From BP-464 sp963825415 (GTDB lineage: Bacteria; Actinomycetota; Thermoleophilia; Solirubrobacterales; Solirubrobacteraceae), in assembly GCA_963825415.1 (NCBI GenBank), contig CAWGTD010000006.1:62001-126000 (forward strand): 64,000 nt of DNA. Reading direction: 5' to 3'. This document shows positions 53,829 to 62,381 of the stretch, piece after piece. Each line of letters starts with the position of its first letter. Position 1 is the first letter of the stretch. The notes below the pieces were generated by a model. The model did no database searches and was not told the DNA's origin. It saw only the letters and a program-made list of their open reading frames with translations. The position numbers and the translations under genes were made by a program.

Positions 53829-55013
53829 GTGACAACTTCTGCGCCATGGCGGGCCTTGCCGGCGCACGTCGCCGACGTCCTGGAGCCCGAGCTGCCCGCG
53901 ATCGCCGACGACATCCTGCGCGCGATCGCCGAAGAGGTGCCCGAATACGCGCGCCCGCTCGAGGGCGCATTCGGCCGCGCCGTCCGCAATGGCGTGGAGC
54001 AGGCGCTGCAGCGCTTCCTGGTTCTCGTGCGCGAGGCCGACCACCCAGACCCCTCGTTGAGCCGCGTCTACGTCGGCCTGGGGCGCGGAGAGTTTCGCCA
54101 GGGACGCACCCTGGACGCGCTGCAGTCCGCGTACCGCGTCGGAGCCCGCGTCGCGTGGCGCCACATTGCCGACGCCGGTGCGAGCGCCGGCCTCGAGCAG
54201 GAGACCCTCACCCGGCTCGCCGAAGCGATCTTCGCCTACATCGACGAGCTCTCGGCAGAATCGGTGGAGGGCTACGCGCGCGCCCAGTCCGAGCTCGCGG
54301 GCGAACGCGAGCGCCTGCGCACCGCGATGGTCGAGGCACTGCTCGGTGGCGCGCCCACGGCCGAACTTGGCGAGCTTGCCGAGCAGGCGAGCTGGACCCT
54401 GCCGCGGACAGCCGCCACCCTCGCCTGTGCCGCCGACCACATGCCAGGGCTGGCGCGCAGGCTCGGCGCCGACGTCATGGCGGCGATCGTCGACGGCGTC
54501 GGGTGCGTCGTCGTACCCGACGCCGAGGGCCCCGGCCGCGCGTCCGCGATCCGCGTCGCCGCCGGCGATCGGCCCGTGGCCGTCGGCCCCGACGTCCCGG
54601 TCGAACAGCTCACCGCCTCGTGGAGGCTCGCGGCGGCCACGCTCGCGCTGCGCGGCGGTCGCGCGACCGGTCCCGTCTCCGTCGACGATCACCTCCGGGA
54701 GCTGCTGCTCCTCGAGGGCGCCCCCGTGATCGAGCGCATGGCCGGTCGCCGGCTCGCCGCCTTCGAGCCGCTCACGCCGAAGGCCAGGGCCCGGATGGAG
54801 GAGACGGCGCTCGCCTACGTCCGCCACGCGGGCAGCGCTGTGGCGATGGCGGGCGAGCTGCACGTCCACCCCCAGACCGCGCGCTACCGGATCGCCCGGC
54901 TGCGCGAGCTGCTCGGCGCCCAGCTCGAAGACCCTGACGCCCGCTTCGAGCTCGAGGCCGCGCTGCGGTGGCTAGCTTCTCGCCCACAGGACGGCGAGCC
55001 CCGCGAGGCCTGA
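53829..55013 (+). CDS. PucR/CdaR-type helix-turn-helix regulator
   Basis: 394 residues. An N-terminal RsbRD-like helical sensor (about 10-165: LPAIADDILRAIAEEVPEYARP region) is followed by a GGDEF-related middle domain and the C-terminal PucR HTH: ALAYVRHAGSAVAMAGELHVHPQTARYRIARLRELLG, split here, with HPQTARYR as recognition helix. Related proteins next to desaturases act as lipid-linked regulators in Actinobacteria. The start is a GTG with no ribosome site, in line with leaderless translation. Its last 42 bp overlap the convergent secreted-protein gene. Confidence 0.88.
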   Translation: MTTSAPWRALPAHVADVLEPELPAIADDILRAIAEEVPEYARPLEGAFGRAVRNGVEQALQRFLVLVREADHPDPSLSRVYVGLGRGEFRQGRTLDALQSAYRVGARVAWRHIADAGASAGLEQETLTRLAEAIFAYIDELSAESVEGYARAQSELAGERERLRTAMVEALLGGAPTAELGELAEQASWTLPRTAATLACAADHMPGLARRLGADVMAAIVDGVGCVVVPDAEGPGRASAIRVAAGDRPVAVGPDVPVEQLTASWRLAAATLALRGGRATGPVSVDDHLRELLLLEGAPVIERMAGRRLAAFEPLTPKARARMEETALAYVRHAGSAVAMAGELHVHPQTARYRIARLRELLGAQLEDPDARFELEAALRWLASRPQDGEPREA

Positions 55014-56087
55014 CGCACCGAGCGCAGCCGCGAGCACGATCGCCAGCGTGTGGCTCTCGTCTCGGCGCCGCGCGGGTGCCGCGGCCGCGGCCGCCTTCGG
55101 CACCGATCGGTAGACGTACGACGCCTCGCTCGCCCCGACGGGGTCCGGCGTATCGAGGAAGCGCCGGTACGCCCGCGACGTCGCGATCTCGCCGAGCGCG
55201 GCCTGCAACGTCAGGAGCGGATGCGGTGCCTGCGCGAGCTCGGCGACGGTCGGGAGGATCTCGATCGGCGGGAGCAGCTCGACGCTCAGCCTCAGCGTCG
55301 GCGCCGTTGCGCCGGGGAGCACGAAGGTCCGCTCCAGCGACCGCGCGCCGCCGAGCACCCCGTCCACGGGGACGCGCGACGACCCCTGGGAGATCACGCC
55401 GCTGACTCGGAGAGGCGCGGACACGTCGACCCGCTTGCCCTTGCGCGGCGCGCCGCGGACGTACCAGAGCCCCCCGAGGGTCCCCGACATCCGGGCGCCC
55501 GCCCGGAGCTTCTCGAGCGCCTCGACCGTCGCGGCGCGCTCCGTCCCGGCGGTCGCGATGAACACCTGCCGGCGTGCGCGGTTCACCAGGCGCACGACCG
55601 TAGAGCCGCCGCGCCGCTCGAAGCGCACCTGCAGCGGCAGCCCGCCGGCCGCGTCCGCGGGCCGCAGCGTCACCTTCGCCGACAGGACGCGGTGGCGGTT
55701 GGAGAACCCCTGCCAGATCAAGCCGACGTCGCGCAGCCCCGGGGACGACTCGGAGCCTTCTCCCTGGATGACGCTCGTCGCCGGCGCCGGAACGATGAAC
55801 GAGTAGTCACCGGTCCCGTCCAGGCGAAGCCGCTGCGTCGCGGTCACCCGCACCGGGGTGCCGTCGGGGCCGATCCCTACTTCAACGAGCTCGTGGCTTG
55901 CGACGTGGCCGGGGATCTTGAGATCGGTCGCGGTCTGGGGTGCCGAGGTGCCCGGTGCCAGCGGCGGCGGCGGAGCCACGGCTTCGCTCGGCGGGAACAG
56001 CAGGAACGTGCCCGCCGTGGCCGCAATGGCGCTACCCGCGTGGAGGAAGCCCGCCAGCGCGACGAGCGCGGCGAGCGGCTTCGTCAC
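54972..56087 (-). CDS. exported single-pass protein of an ABC transporter operon, unknown
   Basis: 371 residues. A signal peptide (MTKPLAALVALAGFLHAGSAIA) precedes a large beta-rich outer domain with GHVASHELVEVGIGPDG, YSFIVPAPATSVIQGEG, GLIWQGFSNRHRVLSAKV and RRQVFIATAGTERAATVEAL. A C-terminal membrane helix (SHTLAIVLAAALGASGLAGL) ends in a short basic tail. It overlaps the upstream binding-protein gene (ATGA), so it belongs to the transporter unit and may be an accessory receptor or substrate-handling protein. No family recognised. Confidence 0.7.
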   Translation of the reverse strand: MTKPLAALVALAGFLHAGSAIAATAGTFLLFPPSEAVAPPPPLAPGTSAPQTATDLKIPGHVASHELVEVGIGPDGTPVRVTATQRLRLDGTGDYSFIVPAPATSVIQGEGSESSPGLRDVGLIWQGFSNRHRVLSAKVTLRPADAAGGLPLQVRFERRGGSTVVRLVNRARRQVFIATAGTERAATVEALEKLRAGARMSGTLGGLWYVRGAPRKGKRVDVSAPLRVSGVISQGSSRVPVDGVLGGARSLERTFVLPGATAPTLRLSVELLPPIEILPTVAELAQAPHPLLTLQAALGEIATSRAYRRFLDTPDPVGASEASYVYRSVPKAAAAAAPARRRDESHTLAIVLAAALGASGLAGLAVLWARS

Positions 56088-57289
56088 GGCACCTGGAGGA
56101 TCGTCGGCAGCGTCTCCGAGAGCGCGTCGTCCTTGACCGGGCGGAAGATCATCCCGGCGAAGCGCGCGAAGTACACGTCGTCGTCGACGACCCCCTCGTG
56201 GCTCACCTCGTTGAAGCCGCGGGAGTCGCCGTTGGCTCCCTTGACGGAGACCTGGTGCAGCGCGGCAAGCACCTTGGCGCCGTCCGGCGTGCGGGCCTCG
56301 TGGAGCGCCGCCGCGAGCACGTTGACGAAGTCGAACGCGTACATCGCGAACTCGGGCGGCTGGAGGACGTCGCGGCCGTCGGGGGCTTTCACGCCGACCT
56401 TCTGCGCGCCGAACATGTCGTTGTAGTCGCGCTGGAAGCTGTAGAACGGCCCCGATCCCGCCTCGGCCGTCAGGCGGCTCGAAACGAACGTCAGCCCGTC
56501 GAGCCAGTGCGGCCGGCTCGCGAGCTCCTGGCGGACGAGCGGGTCCGCGGCCGCGGGCGGCGCATAGATCGGCACCTGCCAGCCGGCGCTGCGGGCGGCG
56601 ATCACGGCTTCGGCGATCTCGGGGGGCTGCCCCCAGATGAGCAGCGCGGTGGCGCCGGCGCGGCGGGCCTGCAGCACCTGCGGGGCGAGATCGGCGGCGC
56701 TCGCGGGGATCTGGATGCGGGCCGCGACCGACCGCGGGTTCTCGGCGAACGCGCGGTCGAGCGAGGCGCGCCCCGCGCGGCCGTAGCCGGTGTCGTCGGT
56801 CAGCAGGGCGACCTTCAGCCGCTTGGGGATCAGGTACTCGGCGAGCCGGAACGCCATCCCGTGGTTCGTCGGCGTGATCCGGAAGACGTTCGGCCGCTTC
56901 TTCGGGTCGACGAGCCCGTCGTCGCCGTCGTAGACGATGCCGATCGGCACGTCCGCCTCCGCGGCGATCTTCCAGCCGGCGTCGACGCCGGTGCCGTCGG
57001 TGACGATCGCGAGCGCGCCGCGCGCGACCGCACGGCGGATGTTGGCGACGGCGCGGCTCGGCGACCCGGCGTTGTCGGAGGTGACGACCTTGAAGTCGGC
57101 GACGTCGCCGCGGTCGACGCCCAGGTTCGCCGCCGCGAGCCGGACGCCGTTCTCGATCGTCGTGCCGATGTACGGGTCGCGGCTGAAGGGCGCGTCGACC
57201 GCGATCACGACCGTGCGCTTCGCCGACTCGTCGCCGCCGCAGCCCGCGAGGACCAGCAATGCCAACAGCGCCGGGACGACCCGTCTCAT
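56084..57289 (-). CDS. branched-chain amino acid-type ABC substrate-binding lipoprotein
   Basis: 401 residues. Lipobox VLAGC with Cys17, then a type I periplasmic-binding fold (Peripla_BP_6): VVIAVDAPFSRDPYIGTTIENGVRLAA, DNAGSPSRAVANIRRAV, FRITPTNHGMAFRLAEYL, VALLTDDTGYGRAGRASL and PPEFAMYAFDFVNVL (longer pieces split). It is anchored outside the cell membrane and delivers substrate to the LivH/LivM-like permeases encoded just upstream. The ligand is not predictable; Asp/Tyr at the binding cleft (AGSPSRA, DDTGYG) fit amino acid-like or aromatic ligands. Confidence 0.9.
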   Translation of the reverse strand: MRRVVPALLALLVLAGCGGDESAKRTVVIAVDAPFSRDPYIGTTIENGVRLAAANLGVDRGDVADFKVVTSDNAGSPSRAVANIRRAVARGALAIVTDGTGVDAGWKIAAEADVPIGIVYDGDDGLVDPKKRPNVFRITPTNHGMAFRLAEYLIPKRLKVALLTDDTGYGRAGRASLDRAFAENPRSVAARIQIPASAADLAPQVLQARRAGATALLIWGQPPEIAEAVIAARSAGWQVPIYAPPAAADPLVRQELASRPHWLDGLTFVSSRLTAEAGSGPFYSFQRDYNDMFGAQKVGVKAPDGRDVLQPPEFAMYAFDFVNVLAAALHEARTPDGAKVLAALHQVSVKGANGDSRGFNEVSHEGVVDDDVYFARFAGMIFRPVKDDALSETLPTILQVP

Positions 57290-58958
57290 CTACGAGGCCT
57301 TGCCGTCGGTCATCGTCAGCACCCGGTCGGCGACGGCCCGGACGAGCTGCTGGTTGTGCTCGACGAGGACGACGGACACTCCCGAGGCCTGCACGCGGCG
57401 AAGAATATGTGCCAGCACAGGCACCTCCGAGGGCGCAGCGCCGGCCGACGGCTCGTCGAGAAGCAGCAGCCGCGGCCGCGCGGCCAGCGCCGCGGCGAGC
57501 ATCAGTCGCCGCCGCTGGAAGCCGTCGAGCCGCTCGGCGCGCTCGTCCGCGACGTCCTCGAGCTCGACCGTCCGCAGAGCCGCGAGCGCCGCCCCGCGAA
57601 GGCGCAGCGCCTCCTCGCGCGCCTTCGGAGTGGCGGCGACCGCGCGGACCGGGCCGCTGTGCGGCGCGTGCAGCCCCGCCCCGACGACGACCGTCTCCAG
57701 CGCGGTCAGGCTGCCGAACACCGCGGTGCGCTGGAGGGTGCGGACGACTCCCGCCCGCGCGAAGTCGGCCGACCCGCTGCCGACCGGACGGCCGTCGAGC
57801 AGGATCTCGCCGGCGTCGAGGGCGAGCGCGCCGCCGAGCGCGCGCAGCGCGGTCGTCTTGCCGGAGCCGTTCGCGCCTACGAGCGCCACGGCCTCACCGG
57901 GAGCGACGTCGAGGTCGAAGCCGTCGAGCGCGCGGAGACCGCCGTAGGCCTTCGCGAGCCCCCGCGCGCGGATGCCCGCCGGCCGGGCCTCTTGCGCCGG
58001 CGGCTCCGCGGCCGGCCGCGGCGCCCGCCGGAGGCGCCCGGCGACGAGCTCCGGGATCAGCCCCTCCTTGCCGAGCCCCAGGATGGCGAGCAGCAGCCCG
58101 GCCGTCAGCAGCGGCTCCAGCTGGGCCGGCGGGTCGCCGAGGATCGCGCCCCAGAGCTGGCTGATGAGCGCCAGAACCCCGAGCACCCCGACCCCCACTG
58201 CGCCGGCGGCCGCGTACGCCGCGCCGCCGAGCAGGACGGCGACGAGCAGGCGAAACGACGTGAACGGGCCGAAGGCGTTCGGATCCGAGACGCCGGCCAG
58301 CTGGACCGAGAGCGCCCCGGCGATCCCCGCGACCGCGGCCGAGACGACGAACGCGCCATAGAGCAACCGGTCGCCGCGCACGCCCAGAGCAGCCGCGGCG
58401 GCGGGGCTGTCGCGCAGCGCCCGCAGGCGGATCCCGGCCGCGCTCGCGCGAAAGACGGACAGCAGCCCGACCACCGCCGCGGTGAGCCCGAGGGCGAGCT
58501 CGTAGTGCGCGGTCGGGCCCGAGCGGCGAGGAGATCACGTAGCCCTGCGAGCCACCCGAGAGCCATGGGAACTCGTTGGCGGCGAGCGCGACCAGCCAGG
58601 TGAGCAGCCACGTGCTGACCGCGACGAACACGAGCGGCAGCCGCACGACCGCGAGCCCGGCGATCAGCGCCACGGCCACCGACGCGGCGAGCGCCACCGG
58701 CAGCGCGGCCATCGGCGGCCATCCGGCGCGCGCCACGAGCACCGCGGTCGCCAGGGCGCCGACGCTCATGAAGGCTCCCTGCCCGAGCGAAGGCAGCCCC
58801 GCGAAGCCGACGGCGAGGACGAGGCCGCTCGCGGCGAGCGCGAGGTAGAGCCACGCGGCGAGCTCCTCGACGTGGACGAACCCGAGCCCCAGCGCGGGCA
58901 GTAGCGCGAGCAGCGCGACGACGCCCGCCGCTAGCGACTGGGTCCTCCCCCAGCGCAC
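57290..58958 (-). CDS. LivM-LivG fusion: ABC permease joined to ATPase (frameshifted in this sequence)
   Basis: The N-terminal permease half has about nine helices, including AAWLYLALAASGLVLAVGFAGLPSLGQGAF (split), the LivM hallmark, and RASAAGIRLRALRDSPAAAAALG, the coupling loop. The C-terminal ATPase starts at RARGLAKAYGGLRALDGFD: Walker A GANGSGKTT, a divergent signature LDGFQRRRLML (normally LSGGQ), Walker B LLLLDEPSAG and a switch His in VEHNQQ. The two halves are in frame with each other. One extra C near 58518 breaks the permease. A start at ATG 59004 (overlapping the livH stop) followed by another one-base insertion in a GGGGG run near 58948 is also possible. No separate LivF is present. 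Confidence 0.85.
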
Positions 58959-59000
58959 TGCGCGCGTCGCGTGCGCCGTCGCGTAGAGCGGCGACGGTGC

Positions 59001-59930
59001 TCATTCGACCTCCAGAGCCCGCCGGCGCGAGCGCGCGGCGAGCAGCAGCAGCGCGAAGCCGATCGGGATCACCTCGCGCCACGCCGGGCCGATCTGGTGG
59101 CCTGAGATCTCGCCGCTGGCGATCGCCGCTTCGACGACGCCCAGCATGAGTCCGGCGCCGAAGGCCAGAAGCGGCTGCGAGAAGCCCACCAGGAGCGCGG
59201 CGACGAGGCCCTTCAGCCCCAGAAGCGCGCCAGACGTCACCGAGAACGGCCCGCTCGGCGCGGAGGCGACCGCGATCAGCACGGCGAGCGCGCCGACGAG
59301 CGCGAATGCGCGCGCGACGTACTGCTCGACCGGGATGCCGACGATCCGCGCGCCGTCGGCGTCCTGGGAGATCGCCTGCAGGCCGCGGCCGAAGCGCGTC
59401 CGGCGGACGAGCACCGTCACCGCGCGAGCAAGGACGAGCCCGAGCGCGATCACGAACAAGGAGCGCAGCTGGAACGTCGCCCCCGCGACCGTGACGACGC
59501 CGTCGTTGCCCGCCCTGTGAAACGGGATCGGGTCCGGGAACACGTACGCGGGCGCGATGAACACCGCCCGCAGCAGCGCTTCGATCGCGAACGCGATCGC
59601 CACGCTCGCAGCGACCCAGCCGACCGTCGAGCCGCGAGCGAGGTACGGGCGGATGAACGCGCTGTAGCTCCCGGACGAGATCGCCGCCGTCACGACGACG
59701 CCGACGACCAGGGCGAGCGCGAAGCGCCAGCTCGACGCCGACGCCTGGGTCACCGGGCCGCGCCCGGCGGTGACCAGCAGCGCCGCGAAGACGCCGAGGC
59801 CGACGAGGTCGCCCAGCGCGAAGTGGACGATCCCCGTCAGCTGGTAGACGAGCGTGTGCCCGACGGCGAGAAGCCCGTAGACGCTGCCCGCGGCCAGTCC
59901 CGAGAGCAGGATCTGGAGCGACAGGCTCAC
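59001..59930 (-). CDS. branched-chain amino acid-type ABC permease (LivH-like)
   Basis: 309 residues with eight or nine membrane helices. LSGLAAGSVYGLLAVGHTLVYQLTGIVHFALGDLVGLG (split) is the LivH start signature; RRTRFGRGLQAISQDADGARIVGI is the EAA-like coupling loop contacting the ATPase; LLGLKGLVAALLVGF and the end ALLLLAARSRRRALEVE complete it. First gene of the transporter unit LivH, LivM-LivG, binding protein, exported protein. The ATG at 59930 has a short spacing to the upstream lipoprotein stop. Confidence 0.9.
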   Translation of the reverse strand: MSLSLQILLSGLAAGSVYGLLAVGHTLVYQLTGIVHFALGDLVGLGVFAALLVTAGRGPVTQASASSWRFALALVVGVVVTAAISSGSYSAFIRPYLARGSTVGWVAASVAIAFAIEALLRAVFIAPAYVFPDPIPFHRAGNDGVVTVAGATFQLRSLFVIALGLVLARAVTVLVRRTRFGRGLQAISQDADGARIVGIPVEQYVARAFALVGALAVLIAVASAPSGPFSVTSGALLGLKGLVAALLVGFSQPLLAFGAGLMLGVVEAAIASGEISGHQIGPAWREVIPIGFALLLLAARSRRRALEVE

Positions 59931-59948
59931 GAGCTCGTCGTGGCGGTG

Positions 59949-60399
59949 CTACGCGGGGCGGTTTGTGATGTGCACCCTGATCGTGTCGGCCTCGGAGCAG
60001 TCGTCACGAAGCGCGATCTGGCCGCTGCGGCCGCCGGACCTTGTACGAGATCTCGGCGTCGTGCTCTTCCTTCTCGGTGAAGAGGACCTCGTAGCCGGCC
60101 TGCTCGACCTGGGCCTTGAACTCCGGGTAGGCCTCGTCGATCCCCGACGCCCAGTAGCCGTCGACCACGTTGGTCGGCCCGTCCTTGCGGGCCTCGGTGA
60201 TGGTCAGCTCACCCGGGATCGGGAACGCCGCGGGAAGGCCCGTGGCCTTGGTGGTGGCGGGTGCCTTGCACGCCGTCTTCGCCCCCTCGGATTCCTCGTT
60301 GCCCGCCGCGACGGGCTTCTTGTCGTCGTCTCCGCAACCGACAGCGAACAGGGCGATGGCGAGGCTTGCGAACCCCGGGACTACGAACCTGCTGGACAT
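59949..60399 (-). CDS. small lipoprotein (frameshifted near the end)
   Basis: The ATG at 60399 has a strong AGGAGG ribosome site. A signal with lipobox FAVGC (Cys22) is followed by DDDKKPVAAGNEESEGAK, a domain with FPIPGELTITEARKDGPTNVVDGYW and FKAQVEQAGYEVLFTEKEEHDAEISYK. One extra G near 60040 then shifts the frame; removing it yields SGGRSGQIALRDDCSEADT and IRVHITNRPA, ending at 59949. About 149 residues with two Cys that may pair. No family recognised; it is 18 bp upstream of livH and may be co-transcribed. Confidence 0.75.
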
Positions 60400-60517
60400 T
60401 CGTCCTCCTGTGTCGACCGGCACCGCGGGCCGCGGGCGCCGACATCATGCATCCCTCGGCAGCGCGCTGCGCCGGGCCCCTCTCTCGGAGCTTCGGTATC
60501 TGCAAGGTTTCGTATCC

Positions 60518-61357
60518 GTGAGCGACGGGCTCCAGCTCAACGATCCGCAGACGCTCTACCGCCACTGGGAGGACTCGCAGTGGTCGCCGTTCGCGATCGA
60601 TCTGGCTACCGACCAGGCGCAGTGGCCCGATCTGAGCGACGAGCAGCGCGGGCTCATGTACTACGCGCTCTCGTCGCTGATGGTGGCCGAGGAGCGCATC
60701 ACCACGAAGTTCAGCGGGCTGGTGGGCGCCCACGGCACCGAGGAGGAGGCCACGTTCCTCGCGACCCAGCAGGTCGACGAGGCCCGCCACATGCAGTTCT
60801 ACGCGCGGGTGCAGGACGAGGTGATCGCGACGCCTGCCGAAATCGGTGCGCACGTCGGCCGGGCGCGCGAGCAGGTCTCAGATGCCTTTCGCCAGATCTT
60901 CGACGTAGCGCTCGTCGAGGCGCACGAGCAGCTCGTCGCGGCCCCCGCCGACCTGGCCGCGAAGGTCCGCTTCATCACGCTCTACCACCTGGTGCTCGAG
61001 GGCACCCTGGGCCTGACTTCGTTCAAGTTCATCACCGACTACCTGATCGAGAACGGCCTGCTGCCGGGGTTCGTCGAGGGCTACTCGAAGATCCACCACG
61101 ACGAGACCCGGCACATCGGCTACGGCGTGTGGTTCCTGCGCGAGACGGTGCGCGAGCGGCCCGAGCAGGCCGACGCGGTCCGCACGACGCTGCGCGAGCT
61201 GCTCCCCCACGTCGCCGCCTCGCTCGAGCTGCCGGGCGACGGCGATGCGTCCTCGATCCTCGGGATCTCGCAGGACGATCTGCGCGGTTTCGCCCTCAAC
61301 GGCCTCACGCGGCGCCTGTCGATCATCGGCGTCCCGCTCGAGTCCGTTTTCGCCTGA
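60518..61357 (+). CDS. ferritin-like diiron protein of the RNR small-subunit (R2-like) superfamily
   Basis: 279 residues from the GTG at 60518. Dimetal ligands are apparent: Glu in SLMVAEERITTKF, Glu/His in QQVDEARHMQFYARV, Glu in YHLVLEGTLGLTSFKF, and Glu/His in SKIHHDETRHIGYG. Length and pattern fit an R2-like oxidase or oxygenase and not ferritin. No NrdA (large subunit) is adjacent and the usual C-terminal NrdA-binding tail is absent, so a role other than nucleotide reduction is likely. It is divergent from the small lipoprotein. Confidence 0.85.
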   Translation: MSDGLQLNDPQTLYRHWEDSQWSPFAIDLATDQAQWPDLSDEQRGLMYYALSSLMVAEERITTKFSGLVGAHGTEEEATFLATQQVDEARHMQFYARVQDEVIATPAEIGAHVGRAREQVSDAFRQIFDVALVEAHEQLVAAPADLAAKVRFITLYHLVLEGTLGLTSFKFITDYLIENGLLPGFVEGYSKIHHDETRHIGYGVWFLRETVRERPEQADAVRTTLRELLPHVAASLELPGDGDASSILGISQDDLRGFALNGLTRRLSIIGVPLESVFA

Positions 61358-61527
61358 CGAGCCCGGATCTACGGGGTTTGGGCGTTGCGGTGTCCCCGCT
61401 TCCGGGGAGGGGACATACGTCCAAATAGGTGAATCCGCTCTCAAGTCGGGTACTCGGCGTGCTTCACTGCGCCGCAATGGATGCGGGCGTCTCTCCCGAG
61501 GCGCCAAACGGACACGGAGGTCCACCA
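61358..61527 (+). other. 170-bp leader upstream of the Lys/Asp-rich secreted protein
   Basis: Contains the inverted repeat gtccccgcttccggggaggggac (arms gtcccc and ggggac, about 61399-61412 in part), the word ggtgaatccgc, and a good GGAGGT ribosome site at the end (61517-61522). It may hold the terminator of the diiron gene and a structured leader. I cannot match a known riboswitch. Confidence 0.4.
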
Positions 61528-62313
61528 ATGTCGAATTTCCTCAAGCAGTGCACGCGCAGCTTCCTGATCGTCGGCCTGGTCTCGGTCTTCGGTCTCGGGA
61601 TCGCAGCGACCAGCTTCGCCTCGTCGAAGGACGACGGCGCCAAGAGCGACTACGCGGCCCAGAAGGCGCAGGACAAGGCCGCCAAGGACGCCGAGAAGGA
61701 CGCCAAGGAGGCCGAGAAGGCCCAGGAGAAGGCCGCCAAGGACGCCGAGAAGGCCGACAAGGACGCGGACAAGGGCGACAAGGCGGACAAGCCCGCCAAG
61801 GGCGACGAGCACGGCGACTGCAAGAACGACAACGCCGGCAAGCACAACGGCTATGACTGCGCCGGCGGCGACAAGGGCGACAAGCCCGACAAGGACGCCG
61901 AGAAGTGCGCGAAGTACGCGGCGAAGGGCAAGGTCAAGAAGGGTTGTGAGGCAGGCTCACCGGGTCAGACGGCCGGTGCTCCGCTCGCAGCCTCCACCCC
62001 CGCCGCTGCCCCGCAGCTGATGGTGCTGGGCCAGGCGCTCCGGCCCTGCACGAGCCGGCGTGTCATGAAGATCCGTATCGCGCGCCGCAAGGGCGTCCGG
62101 TACAGCTCGGCCACGGTGACGATGAACGGCAAGCGGATCGCTACCCGCAAGGGCAAGCGCATCACCGCCCCGATCAACCTCACGGGCCTGTCCAAGGGCA
62201 CCTACAAGATCGTCATCCGTGTCCGGACCACGAAGGGCAAGGTGCTGAAGGGCACGCGGACGTACCACACGTGCGTCGCGAAGATCCCCACGAAGCGCGC
62301 GCCCAAGCTGTAA
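61528..62313 (+). CDS. exported Lys/Asp/Ala-rich protein with C-terminal repeat-type domain
   Basis: 261 residues from the ATG at 61528. A signal sequence (FLIVGLVSVFGLGIAATSFA) is followed by about 75 residues of KDAEK/DKAAK-type repeats likely forming a highly charged helix, then GDCKNDNAGKHNGYDCAGGDKG with a Cys pair and KCAKYAAKGKVKKGC with another. After an Ala/Pro linker comes a beta domain: RIARRKGVRYSSATVTMNGKR, then GLSKGTYKIVIRVRTTKGKV and YHTCVAK. I associate this last 'GLxKGxxxVxVxxxTxxGxxxxxxRxYxTC' pattern with secreted proteins of Solirubrobacterales. Probably a cell-surface or adhesin-like protein. Confidence 0.8.
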   Translation: MSNFLKQCTRSFLIVGLVSVFGLGIAATSFASSKDDGAKSDYAAQKAQDKAAKDAEKDAKEAEKAQEKAAKDAEKADKDADKGDKADKPAKGDEHGDCKNDNAGKHNGYDCAGGDKGDKPDKDAEKCAKYAAKGKVKKGCEAGSPGQTAGAPLAASTPAAAPQLMVLGQALRPCTSRRVMKIRIARRKGVRYSSATVTMNGKRIATRKGKRITAPINLTGLSKGTYKIVIRVRTTKGKVLKGTRTYHTCVAKIPTKRAPKL

Positions 62314-62341
62314 GCGGCTCACAGCCGTAGAGGGACTCCCC

Positions 62342-62375
62342 GCGCCGGGGGCTGGCTCCAGCCAGCCTCCGGCGC
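62342..62375. terminator. bidirectional hairpin between convergent genes
   Basis: Inverted repeat gcgccgggggctgg (62342-62355) with ccagcctccggcgc (62362-62375), one G-T mismatch, short loop. There is no clear U-tract, but it lies between the stops at 62313 (plus) and 62382 (minus), so it probably ends both transcripts. Confidence 0.7.
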
Positions 62376-62381
62376 ATTCGG

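Noticed and set aside
61358..61527. c-di-AMP (ydaO) riboswitch before the exported protein
   Set aside because: The word ggtgaatccgc is suggestive, but the other conserved ydaO segments could not be found.
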